Positions 27,717-35,609 of a DNA stretch of 44,321 nt are shown here, piece by piece; position 1 is the stretch's first letter; every line of letters begins with the position of its first letter. The position numbers and the translations under genes are program-made. A model generated the notes under the pieces. It searched no databases. It saw only the letters and a list, made by a program, of their open reading frames with translations, and was not told where the DNA came from. This DNA is from Bacillota bacterium. GTDB taxonomy: Bacteria > Bacillota > Clostridia > Oscillospirales > Oscillospiraceae. Where the stretch lies: the NCBI GenBank assembly GCA_022784505.1, contig JALFUQ010000077.1, positions 1-44,321 on the forward strand, written 5' to 3'.

Positions 27717-28847
27717 ATGAGATTTATGTTTGCGTGTGGAGGCACGGCCGGCCATATCAATCCGGCTATCGCCGTAGCAGGCAGATTACGGGAGCTGATG
27801 CCTGACTGCGAGGTACTTTTCGTCGGCTGCGTCCGCCAGATGGAGACAATACTTGTCCCGAAAAGCGGATATGATATCAAGACCGTCAGGGTCTGCAATA
27901 TAAGCCGCGAAAAGACACTCGGCGGTTTGGCGCATAATATAAAGGCATTGTATTTTGCGGTAAAATCTACCATACAAGCAAGAAGAATAATCAAAAAATT
28001 CAAGCCCGATATCGTCATCGGTACCGGCGGCTATGTCTGCTATCCGGTCTTGCGCTCGGCCTCGCGCCTCGGCATACCAACCGCCGTTCATGAGAGCAAC
28101 GCCGTCCCGGGGCTCACGACGAAGATGCTCTCTAAGATAGTCGACAAGATAATGCTCGGCTTTGCCGAGAGCAAGCGCTATTACAAGCATGCAGAAAAAT
28201 GCGTTGTCACCGGCACGCCCGTAAGGGGCGAGTTTGCCGCATATTCGAAAAGCAAAGCAAAAGCCGAGCTCGGCATACCGGCGGATAAGCCGCTTGTGGT
28301 CTCGGTCTGGGGCTCGTTGGGCGCAGCAAATATGAACGCTGCTATGTGTAATTTTATTAAACTCGCGGGTAAGAACCCGGGCTTCAGGCTAATTCATTCT
28401 GCCGGCAGCGAAGGTTACGCCGAAATGGTCACAGCATTACAGGAGACCGTTCCCGACTATGAGAAAAACGGCATGGATGTGCGCGAGTATATCTACGATA
28501 TGCCCCGCGTTATGGCGGCGGCAGACCTTGTTTTGTGCCGTGCCGGAGCTTCTACCGTGTCCGAGCTTACATATATGCACAAGCCAACGATATTCGTACC
28601 CTCACCGTATGTGACGAATAATCATCAGTTCAAAAACGCCAAGGTCGTCGAGGATGCAGGCGGTGCACTGATATTCGAGGAGGAAAGCCTCGATGCGGGC
28701 GCACTTTTGAATGAAGTGAAGCGCATTTTATCCTCAAAGGATAAGCTTGAAAAAATGTCGCAGGCAATGGCGAAGCTCGCAAGGCCCGAGGCAACAGATA
28801 TGATAACAGAACAGGTGCTGTCCTTGTGTCAAGGAATAGAAAAATAA
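27717..28847 (+). CDS. murG: UDP-GlcNAc:lipid I GlcNAc transferase
   Basis: CGGTAGHINPAIAVA; RAGASTVSELTYMHKPTIFVPSPYVTNNHQ. Confidence 0.96.
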   Translation: MRFMFACGGTAGHINPAIAVAGRLRELMPDCEVLFVGCVRQMETILVPKSGYDIKTVRVCNISREKTLGGLAHNIKALYFAVKSTIQARRIIKKFKPDIVIGTGGYVCYPVLRSASRLGIPTAVHESNAVPGLTTKMLSKIVDKIMLGFAESKRYYKHAEKCVVTGTPVRGEFAAYSKSKAKAELGIPADKPLVVSVWGSLGAANMNAAMCNFIKLAGKNPGFRLIHSAGSEGYAEMVTALQETVPDYEKNGMDVREYIYDMPRVMAAADLVLCRAGASTVSELTYMHKPTIFVPSPYVTNNHQFKNAKVVEDAGGALIFEEESLDAGALLNEVKRILSSKDKLEKMSQAMAKLARPEATDMITEQVLSLCQGIEK

Positions 28848-28851
28848 CACA

Positions 28852-28907
28852 AATAAACCTCGCAGCATAGAATGAGCCGATCAATTATTCTTCTCTGCGA
28901 GGTTATT
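28852..28907 (+). promoter_or_regulatory. RNA hairpin sequestering the SD of the second murA
   Basis: AATAAACCTCGCAG (28852-28865) pairs with CTGCGAGGTTATT (28895-28907): 10 contiguous bp, one bulged A, 3 more bp; GAGGT SD lies in the 3' arm, just before ATG 28910. Confidence 0.6.
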
Positions 28908-28909
28908 CT

Positions 28910-30163
28910 ATGGCTATATGGCATATAAACGGCGGAAACCCCTTAGGCGGTGCGTGCTTCGTTCAGGGCTCAAAAAACGCTGTGCTTCCGATCCTGGCAG
29001 CCTCGGTGATATCACCGTGCGAGACTGAGCTATTAAATGTTCCGCAGCTGAGCGACGTGGCCTCAACGCTGCGCATCCTTCGTCAGCTCGGCTGCACGGC
29101 CGAGCAGCAAAACAACGATGTCTACATAGATTCACGCAATTTAAACTGCTGCACGATACCGCAGGGTATGATGGAGTGCATGCGTTCATCGGTGCTGTTC
29201 ATGGGCGCACTTTTGGCTCGCTGCGGCGAGGTGCACCTTACAGCCCCGGGCGGCTGCAAGCTCGGCGCAAGACCAATTGATTTGCACATAAGCGCCATAC
29301 GATCGCTCGGAGCAAGCGTTGAGGAGCATGGCTGCGAGATAATCTGCCGAGCCGAAAAGCTCACTGGCGGCAGGATAGAGCTTCCGTTTCCGAGTGTCGG
29401 CGCAACAGAAAATGCGATGATAGCTGCCTGTGGCGCTGAAGGCGTGACCGTTATAACAGGCGCTGCCAAGGAGCCGGAGATAGTCGATTTGCAGGAGTAT
29501 CTGCGCAAGCTGGGCGCATACATAGACGGCGCAGGGACGAATACCATCACCGTTTCCGGCTTCATGCCCGAGCGCCATGTCGGCCACAGGGTCATACCGG
29601 ACAGGATCGCGGCATCGACATTTTTGTGCGCCTGTGCGGCAGCGGGTGGCGATATCGAGCTAAGAGGCGTTGATTCGAGACAATTTTTACGTCTACAACA
29701 CTTCCTAAACCGTGCCGGCTGTGATATAATAAGTTCCAAACGCAGCGTAAGACTGCGTTCCGACGGCTGCCTGCATGCAGTCGACAACGTTGTAACAGAG
29801 CCATACCCGGGGTTCCCAACGGACGCTCAGCCCATTTTGATGGCGGCCTTATTAAAGGCTTATGGGATGTCGAGGTTCACAGAGAATATTTTTGACAGCC
29901 GCTTTTGCCATGCAGCCCAGCTCATGCGCTTCGGCGCTGATATTGCCGTAGAGGGCAGGGAAGCATGCGTTTGGGGCGTTCGCAGCCTCAAGGGTGCAAC
30001 GGTCACGGCGACAGACTTGAGAGGCGGGGCTGCTATGGTCATCGCAGGTCTGGCTGCCGAGGGCAGCACAAGTGTCATTGACGCAGGGCACATCGCCCGA
30101 GGCTACGAATACTTCGATACTAAGCTGCGTTCGTTGGGTGCAGATGTATTTATGGAGATATAG
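28910..30163 (+). CDS. murA: UDP-N-acetylglucosamine 1-carboxyvinyltransferase (copy 2, dcw-embedded)
   Basis: GSKNAVLPI, PGGCKLGARPIDLH, FPTDAQ, DLRGGAAMVIAG, RGYE. Confidence 0.95.
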   Translation: MAIWHINGGNPLGGACFVQGSKNAVLPILAASVISPCETELLNVPQLSDVASTLRILRQLGCTAEQQNNDVYIDSRNLNCCTIPQGMMECMRSSVLFMGALLARCGEVHLTAPGGCKLGARPIDLHISAIRSLGASVEEHGCEIICRAEKLTGGRIELPFPSVGATENAMIAACGAEGVTVITGAAKEPEIVDLQEYLRKLGAYIDGAGTNTITVSGFMPERHVGHRVIPDRIAASTFLCACAAAGGDIELRGVDSRQFLRLQHFLNRAGCDIISSKRSVRLRSDGCLHAVDNVVTEPYPGFPTDAQPILMAALLKAYGMSRFTENIFDSRFCHAAQLMRFGADIAVEGREACVWGVRSLKGATVTATDLRGGAAMVIAGLAAEGSTSVIDAGHIARGYEYFDTKLRSLGADVFMEI

Positions 30164-30167
30164 TTTG

Positions 30168-30941
30168 ATGTCAAATACGAATGATTATTATAATAAGCCG
30201 ACTCAACGCAGGGAGAACAGCTCTGCCAGACGCACGCTTTACAGACCGCTGACATTTTTTCTTATCATTGTGGCAATAATATTCACGATGAGCGTGTTCT
30301 TCAAGGTCGAGAATATAGAAGTCAGCGGCAACAGCAAATACTCCAAGGAAGAGATAATCTCGGCTTCCGGCATCCACACCGGCGACAACCTGTTTTTCAT
30401 AAACAGGATAGGCGCCGGAAGCCGTGTCGTTGTTAAGCTTCCGTATGTAGATTCGGTCAAGATAACAAGGAGCCTTCCCAACAGCGTTACCATAACCGTT
30501 GAGGAGAGCAAGGCCGCTGCCTGCATTCAGTCCGGGGACGAGCTGTGGAGCATCAGCAGCACCGGCAAGTTTTTAAGCCGGCTCACCGAAAAGGACGCTC
30601 GGCTTTTGCCGAAGGTCACGGGCGTGACCGCAAGCGATGCGCAGGTCGGCGAGATCATAAGCGTGTCAAAGGACGACAAGGCCAAGCTCGACTATCTGCT
30701 TGAAATCCTTTATCAGGTGCAGGCGCGCTCGCTCGTTGAAAAGGTTGCAAACATCAATGTCAGCGATGTGAATGATGCAAGCTTTGAGTATGACGAAAGG
30801 TTCGTCGTCAAGCTCGGCGAGAATAATAATACCGAATATAAATTTGGCAAGCTCCTGTCGGCAGTGGCGCAGCTCAAGGCCGATGATGCCGGCACTTTAG
30901 AGATTTCCGACTCAAATAAAGTCACATTTAGGCCGAATTAA
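30168..30941 (+). CDS. ftsQ: Cell division protein FtsQ/DivIB
   Basis: Single TM then POTRA-like FFKVENIEVSGNSKYSKEEIISASGIHTGDNLF; ATG 30168 chosen over track start. Confidence 0.88.
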   Translation: MSNTNDYYNKPTQRRENSSARRTLYRPLTFFLIIVAIIFTMSVFFKVENIEVSGNSKYSKEEIISASGIHTGDNLFFINRIGAGSRVVVKLPYVDSVKITRSLPNSVTITVEESKAAACIQSGDELWSISSTGKFLSRLTEKDARLLPKVTGVTASDAQVGEIISVSKDDKAKLDYLLEILYQVQARSLVEKVANINVSDVNDASFEYDERFVVKLGENNNTEYKFGKLLSAVAQLKADDAGTLEISDSNKVTFRPN

Positions 30942-30976
30942 CACTAAGTTTAAAACTTTGTTTACATAACTTAGTG
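30942..30976. repeat. Inverted repeat upstream of ftsZ promoter
   Basis: CACTAAGTT (30942-30950) and AACTTAGTG (30968-30976); nested AAGTTT-A-AAACTT (30946-30958). Confidence 0.75.
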
Positions 30977-30984
30977 AAAATATA

Positions 30985-31013
30985 TTGACCTTGGCAGAAA
31001 AAAGTTATAGAAT
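30985..31013 (+). promoter_or_regulatory. SigA promoter of ftsZ
   Basis: TTGACC (30985-30990), 17 nt, TAGAAT (31008-31013). Confidence 0.8.
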
Positions 31014-31069
31014 ATACCATATCGCTAAAGCGATCTGCTCGTTTCAGAAACAAAATTGGAGGAATAATC

Positions 31070-32224
31070 ATGGATTTCAAAGCCGAAGCAGGCCCTGAAA
31101 ATGTCGTAACGATAAAAGTAGTTGGTGTCGGTGGCGCCGGCAACAACGTTGTAAACAGAATGGTCAAGTCCGGAACACAGGGCGTTGAGTTTATCTCCGT
31201 CAATACGGACAAGCAGGCACTCGCAGTGTCCAGTGCCGACCAGAAGATACAGATCGGCGAAAAGCTCACCCACGGCCAGGGTGCAGGCTCCGACCCCGAG
31301 GTCGGCAAGCGCAGCGCTGAGGAAAGCCGCAATAACATCGCAAAGGCCCTTGAGGACTCCGACATGGTCTTTATCACCGCGGGCATGGGCGGCGGCACCG
31401 GCACAGGCGCAGCTCCCACCGTTGCGGATATCGCCCGTGAAGCAGGCGTACTTACCGTCGGCGTCGTAACAAAGCCCTTCAAGTTTGAAGGCAAGCGCCG
31501 TATGGATCAGGCAAACGCCGGTATCAAGGAGCTGCTCGGCAAGGTCGACTCTTTGCTTATCATCCCCAACGATCGCCTGAAGTACGCGACCGATCAGAAG
31601 GTCACCCTCGCAAATGCATTCGAAATCGCCGACGATGTTCTGCGTCAGGCCGTCACCAGCATTTCTGACCTTATCAAGAATACCGGCTTTATTAACCTCG
31701 ACTTTGCTGATGTCACCTGCATCATGAAGAACGCAGGCTTCGCCCACATGGGTGTTGGCCGCGCAGCAGGCAAGGGTAAGGCCGAGGACGCTGCCCGCAT
31801 GGCAGTCGCAAGCCCGCTTATGGAGACCTCTATAAACGGCGCACATGGTGTGCTCATCAACATCACCGGCTCCGAGGATATGGGCCTTGAGGATGTCGAG
31901 GCAGCCGCAAACCTCGTTCAGGAGGCCGCTCACCCCGATGCAAACATCATCTTCGGCGCGACCTTCGACGAGTCCATGCAGGATGAGATTCGCGTCACCG
32001 TCATCGCCACCGGCTTTGAGGAAGCTCCCGCAAACAAGCAGGCAGCACCTGCACAGTCGGCAGGCAAGCCCATTGAGCCCGCTGTTTTTGAAAAGCCGCA
32101 GGGATTGTATACCGCAGCGACCGAGAAGGCAGCCGAGAAGAAGGAAGAGCCCGCAGCGGCACCCAAGACCGAGGAAGATCCCTTCGACAGCATCTTCAAG
32201 ATATTCAACACCAATAACCAGTAA
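31070..32224 (+). CDS. ftsZ: Cell division protein FtsZ
   Basis: GVGGAGNNVVNRM, GMGGGTGTGAAPTVA, NLDFADV. Confidence 0.98.
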   Translation: MDFKAEAGPENVVTIKVVGVGGAGNNVVNRMVKSGTQGVEFISVNTDKQALAVSSADQKIQIGEKLTHGQGAGSDPEVGKRSAEESRNNIAKALEDSDMVFITAGMGGGTGTGAAPTVADIAREAGVLTVGVVTKPFKFEGKRRMDQANAGIKELLGKVDSLLIIPNDRLKYATDQKVTLANAFEIADDVLRQAVTSISDLIKNTGFINLDFADVTCIMKNAGFAHMGVGRAAGKGKAEDAARMAVASPLMETSINGAHGVLINITGSEDMGLEDVEAAANLVQEAAHPDANIIFGATFDESMQDEIRVTVIATGFEEAPANKQAAPAQSAGKPIEPAVFEKPQGLYTAATEKAAEKKEEPAAAPKTEEDPFDSIFKIFNTNNQ

Positions 32225-32232
32225 GATACAGC

Positions 32233-32267
32233 AAAATCCGCAGAGCCGAGGCTCTGCGGATTTTTTG
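32233..32267. terminator. Bidirectional rho-independent terminator between ftsZ and minus-strand gene
   Basis: AAAATCCGCAGAGC-CGAG-GCTCTGCGGATTTT followed by T-tract. Confidence 0.9.
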
Positions 32268-32285
32268 TTATAAGTTATAATATAT

Positions 32286-32894
32286 TTATTTGTTAAGCGC
32301 TCGAATTTCTGAGTAGATAGCGGCGTTGTTTTGCTCATCCCATTCTCCGAACTGCTGATTAAAACTTCTGCACAATTTCTCGATTTCAAATAGAGGATTT
32401 GACTTCTCAATATCAATGAATTGTTTTAGGATTTCAAAGTAAACTTCTTTATCGGCGGATACTTTGTCGTGACAATTCTTTCGCCAAGATAGAGATGTAA
32501 TCCAACCACTATATAAGTCGTTCAATTCAGGAACAATAAAATTTATTACACCACCAATACCTGTGATAGTAAAATCCGCTTTATCATCGGCCGGATATTT
32601 ACATATCAAGACATGCAGTAATAAGTGCTCTAAATAATCACAATATACAATGTTTTCTTTTTGCTGCCATTCAAAAGGACACATTTGAGCATACTCTTTT
32701 TTTGATAGCATAATCATACAATCTTCTCTTTTGTGGTGGGCTAGCAATCCCTCTTTTGTCCTTTTACATTTTGGGTTAGGATTAAATGATTTTGTCATAT
32801 AATCTGCTAAACCAATACCGTATTTAGATTGTAAATAGTCACAGTATTCTAAGTAATTGAGATTCTTAACTTTCTGGTATTCAGCCATATTCAT
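32286..32894 (-). CDS. AT-rich orphan protein with HNH-like His/Asn/Cys motif (putative nuclease)
   Basis: GLLAHHKREDCMIM...FEWQQKENIVYCDYLEHLLLHVLI; GGAG upstream; conspicuously AT-rich versus neighbours. Confidence 0.6.
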   Translation of the reverse strand: MNMAEYQKVKNLNYLEYCDYLQSKYGIGLADYMTKSFNPNPKCKRTKEGLLAHHKREDCMIMLSKKEYAQMCPFEWQQKENIVYCDYLEHLLLHVLICKYPADDKADFTITGIGGVINFIVPELNDLYSGWITSLSWRKNCHDKVSADKEVYFEILKQFIDIEKSNPLFEIEKLCRSFNQQFGEWDEQNNAAIYSEIRALNK

Positions 32895-32943
32895 AATTGT
32901 ATAACTCCTTTAATGCCAAAAAAGTAGGTGCACCACGCATTTT

Positions 32944-33333
32944 TTAGTTTATGAACTTGTCTATCGCGGTGTTGAGATCTGAAATGACCTCAGCGTCGCC
33001 AGTTTCGACGGCATCTGTTATGCAGTGCTCAAGGTGGTCTTTTAATATCACCTTGGCAGTGCTGTTGAGTGCCGAGCGCACGGCAGCAAGCTGGATAAGC
33101 ACCTCTGTGCAATCTCTGCCGTCCTCGACCATCCGCTTAACGGACTCAAGGTGGCCTATGGCTCTTGCAAGCCGGTTTACTACCGCCTTGGTGTTTTCGT
33201 GCTTATGCGGATGCGTATGGTGATGATGCTCATGCTCCTCGTGCTCATGCATGTCGCTGCACGGCTGAGTTTCGTGGCAATGGATTATGCCGTCGCCGTG
33301 GTCATGGTAAAAGCCGTCGTCTGGTCTGTGCAT
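32944..33333 (-). CDS. CsoR/FrmR-family (DUF156) metal-sensing repressor with His-rich N-terminal extension
   Basis: VVNRLARAIGHLESVKRMVEDGRDCTEVLIQLAAVRSALN...LKDHLEHC; N-terminal HEHEEHEHHHHTHPHKHE. Confidence 0.88.
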   Translation of the reverse strand: MHRPDDGFYHDHGDGIIHCHETQPCSDMHEHEEHEHHHHTHPHKHENTKAVVNRLARAIGHLESVKRMVEDGRDCTEVLIQLAAVRSALNSTAKVILKDHLEHCITDAVETGDAEVISDLNTAIDKFIN

Positions 33334-33362
33334 GTCTATCTCTCCCGGAAAAATATGTTTTG

Positions 33363-33391
33363 ATTTTAATACCGATGCCGCAAAAATGCAA
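33363..33391 (-). promoter_or_regulatory. SigA promoter for CsoR-family gene
   Basis: Minus strand TTGCAT (33391-33386), 17 nt, TAAAAT (33368-33363). Confidence 0.7.
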
Positions 33392-33449
33392 GCGAAATTA
33401 ACGAATTTGTACTTGCCGCCTCCGCTTATACTGTTACGGAGGTGATTTG

Positions 33450-34148
33450 ATGTTTACTTCGGCGCTTATGATGCTGATAGGCGGCGCACTGTTGATGCTC
33501 AGGCTCTCGCCGAACGGTTCGTTTCCAAGCCCGCTCTCCAGGGAGGAGGAAAAGCTGTATGTCGACCGTTGGATCGAGGGGGATGTTGAGGCAAGAAATG
33601 TCCTCGTTGAGCATAATCTGCGGCTCGTTGCACACATCATAAAGAAGTATTATACCCAGACGAGCGATGTTGATGACCTTATCTCCATCGGCACGATAGG
33701 ACTCATAAAGGGCATAAACACATACCGTCCCGACAAAGGTGTGCGTCTTGCAACCTATGCAAGCCGTTGCTGCGAAAATGAGATACTGATGCATTTTCGC
33801 AGCATGAAAAAGACAGCGGGGGATGTGAGCCTGTCGGATGCCATTGACACCGACTCCGACGGCAACAGTCTGTCACTCATGGATGTGCTTGCGCAGGATG
33901 AGGAGCTGAGCGATGCTGTCGGCAATTTTGAGATATGCAGGAAGCTGCACGAATATGTGGATACGGCGTTGAGTGAAAGGGAGGCACGAATAATCAAAAT
34001 TCGTTACGGCTTGGGCAGTCTTGAGCCGAAGACTCAGCGCGAGACGGCGCAGCTGCTCGGCATAAGCCGCTCGTATGTCAGCCGCATCGAGAAAAAAGCC
34101 CTTGAAAAGCTGCGTCTTGCACTGGGCGAGGACGCAGCACCGGTATAA
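33450..34148 (+). CDS. sigK: RNA polymerase sporulation sigma factor SigK (intact, with pro-sequence)
   Basis: NGSFPSPLSREEEKLYVDRWIEGDVEARNVLVEHNLRLVAHIIKKYY; region 4 HTH ETAQLLGISRSYVSRIEKKALEKL; hydrophobic N-terminal pro-sequence. Confidence 0.9.
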   Translation: MFTSALMMLIGGALLMLRLSPNGSFPSPLSREEEKLYVDRWIEGDVEARNVLVEHNLRLVAHIIKKYYTQTSDVDDLISIGTIGLIKGINTYRPDKGVRLATYASRCCENEILMHFRSMKKTAGDVSLSDAIDTDSDGNSLSLMDVLAQDEELSDAVGNFEICRKLHEYVDTALSEREARIIKIRYGLGSLEPKTQRETAQLLGISRSYVSRIEKKALEKLRLALGEDAAPV

Positions 34149-34206
34149 AAGCTTGTACAGCACTGAAGAATGTGGTATAATGCATCAACAGAAAGGCGGT
34201 GCGAAT

Positions 34207-35004
34207 ATGAAAATAAAAAAGGCGTTATTGCTGCTCATGCTCATAATTGCGGCGGCTGCGCTGGTTTTCGTTATTGAGTCCCGTACCGGCCTCAGATCAG
34301 AGGTCATTTTGGGCGGATCTAACGATGTTTTCGTTAATTCCGATAACCTCAAAAAGCCGCTTGACGACTATGACGGCAGCGTTGTGACCGAGGATAAGTA
34401 CGCAGACCTCAATTTTCCCAGCATTGATATCGAGGATTGGAACTATATTATCATAAACAGCAGCCATGTCATCAAGGACAATACTCCCGAGGTCTCCGAA
34501 GTCGGCGATCTTGGCATAAGCTTTGATAACAGAGCGATTAATCAGCTCGTCGGTCTTATCCAGGCGGCGCGCCAAGCCGGGTTTGACCCGTATGTCGCCC
34601 GCGGCTATGTGTCCTACACTGCGGCAACGCAGCAGATAAACGAGGAAGCAACTAAGCTTACTGCAGGCGGCAGGCTGAGCTTTGAGGAAGCGGTCAAAAT
34701 TGCGACCAAAAATTCCGAGGTGCCCGGCACGAGCGATCACCAGACGGCTCTCGGCGTTGATATTACCGATAAGCAGTACGACGAATACGACTACTCGAAG
34801 ATGAACGCCAAGTTCTTCAAGTGGCTCGATGAGCATTGCGCGGAATACGGCTTCATAAAGCGCTACCCCAGTGATAAGAGCAGCATCACCGGCGTTGACG
34901 AGCCGTATCACTATCGCTATGTCGGCGCAGTGGCTGCAAAATTCATTATGGAAAACGGAATGTGCCTTGAAGAGTTCGTGGAACACTACGATTATCAGAA
35001 ATAA
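34207..35004 (+). CDS. VanY-type D-alanyl-D-alanine carboxypeptidase
   Basis: SDHQTALGVDI and EPYHYRYVG motifs; N-terminal TM; ATG 34207 chosen over track start. Confidence 0.88.
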   Translation: MKIKKALLLLMLIIAAAALVFVIESRTGLRSEVILGGSNDVFVNSDNLKKPLDDYDGSVVTEDKYADLNFPSIDIEDWNYIIINSSHVIKDNTPEVSEVGDLGISFDNRAINQLVGLIQAARQAGFDPYVARGYVSYTAATQQINEEATKLTAGGRLSFEEAVKIATKNSEVPGTSDHQTALGVDITDKQYDEYDYSKMNAKFFKWLDEHCAEYGFIKRYPSDKSSITGVDEPYHYRYVGAVAAKFIMENGMCLEEFVEHYDYQK

Positions 35005-35027
35005 ATGTATCTAAACGCAAAAAATAC

Positions 35028-35056
35028 TTGCAATGCAACTGCGTTGGTGTTATTAT
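35028..35056 (+). promoter_or_regulatory. SigA promoter of rimP-nusA operon
   Basis: TTGCAA (35028-35033), 17 nt, TATTAT (35051-35056). Confidence 0.82.
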
Positions 35057-35081
35057 ATCAGTGTAAGTCAGCAGGTTTTTC

Positions 35082-35108
35082 AGAGTGGGTCAACGCCCAC
35101 TCTTTTTG
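35082..35108 (+). terminator. Leader terminator/attenuator upstream of rimP
   Basis: AGAGTGGG-TCAACG-CCCACTCT followed by TTTTG, about 20 nt after the predicted start site. Confidence 0.75.
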
Positions 35109-35145
35109 TTGAGCATTTTGCAATTGTTAAAAAGGCGGTTATGCG

Positions 35146-35589
35146 ATGAGTAAAGTAACGGAAAAGGTCGAAACGCTGGCACGACCCGTCGTTGAGGATG
35201 AGGGCTGCGAACTTTGGTCTGTTGAGTATGTCCGTGAGGCGGGCTCGTGGTATCTCAGAGTTTTTATCGACAAGGACGGCGGCGTCGGCATTGATGACTG
35301 CGAGAGGATAAGCCGCAGACTCGATCCTATCCTTGATGAGGCTGACCCCATTCCGGACAGCTATGTGTTCGAGGTGGGCTCTGCCGGTGCCGAGCGTGAG
35401 CTCAAGCGCCCATCGGATTTTGAAAAATTCATGGGCAGCGAAGTTGAGGTAAAGCTGTATCAGCCGTATGAGGGCAAAAAGTCCATCGTCGGCAAGCTTG
35501 AGGGCTACGAAAACGGCGATCTTACCGTCAACTCCGTTCGGTTTAAAAAGTCACAAGTTGCGCAGGTAAAGCTGCACATATCGATATAA
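35146..35589 (+). CDS. rimP: Ribosome maturation factor RimP
   Basis: YLRVFIDKDGGVGIDDCERISRRLDPILDE; YVFEVGSAGAERELKRPSDFEKF. Confidence 0.94.
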   Translation: MSKVTEKVETLARPVVEDEGCELWSVEYVREAGSWYLRVFIDKDGGVGIDDCERISRRLDPILDEADPIPDSYVFEVGSAGAERELKRPSDFEKFMGSEVEVKLYQPYEGKKSIVGKLEGYENGDLTVNSVRFKKSQVAQVKLHISI

Positions 35590-35609
35590 TTTAAAAGGGG
35601 TATATAAAA

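Noticed and set aside
31025-32416. 463-aa minus-strand ORF antisense to ftsZ
   Set aside because: Low-complexity Gly/Cys/Leu-rich translation mirrors the codon bias of ftsZ on the other strand; no recognisable family and no SD-supported start.
32895-32943. GGTGCACC palindrome between the CsoR-family gene and the HNH-like gene
   Set aside because: Only a 4-bp self-complementary core without a loop; too short to claim as an operator or terminator.
33392-33449. Possible SigE promoter upstream of sigK
   Set aside because: TTATACTGT-like -10 matches poorly and no suitable -35 lies at 14-17 bp; sigK is expected to be SigE-controlled, but I cannot point to the site.
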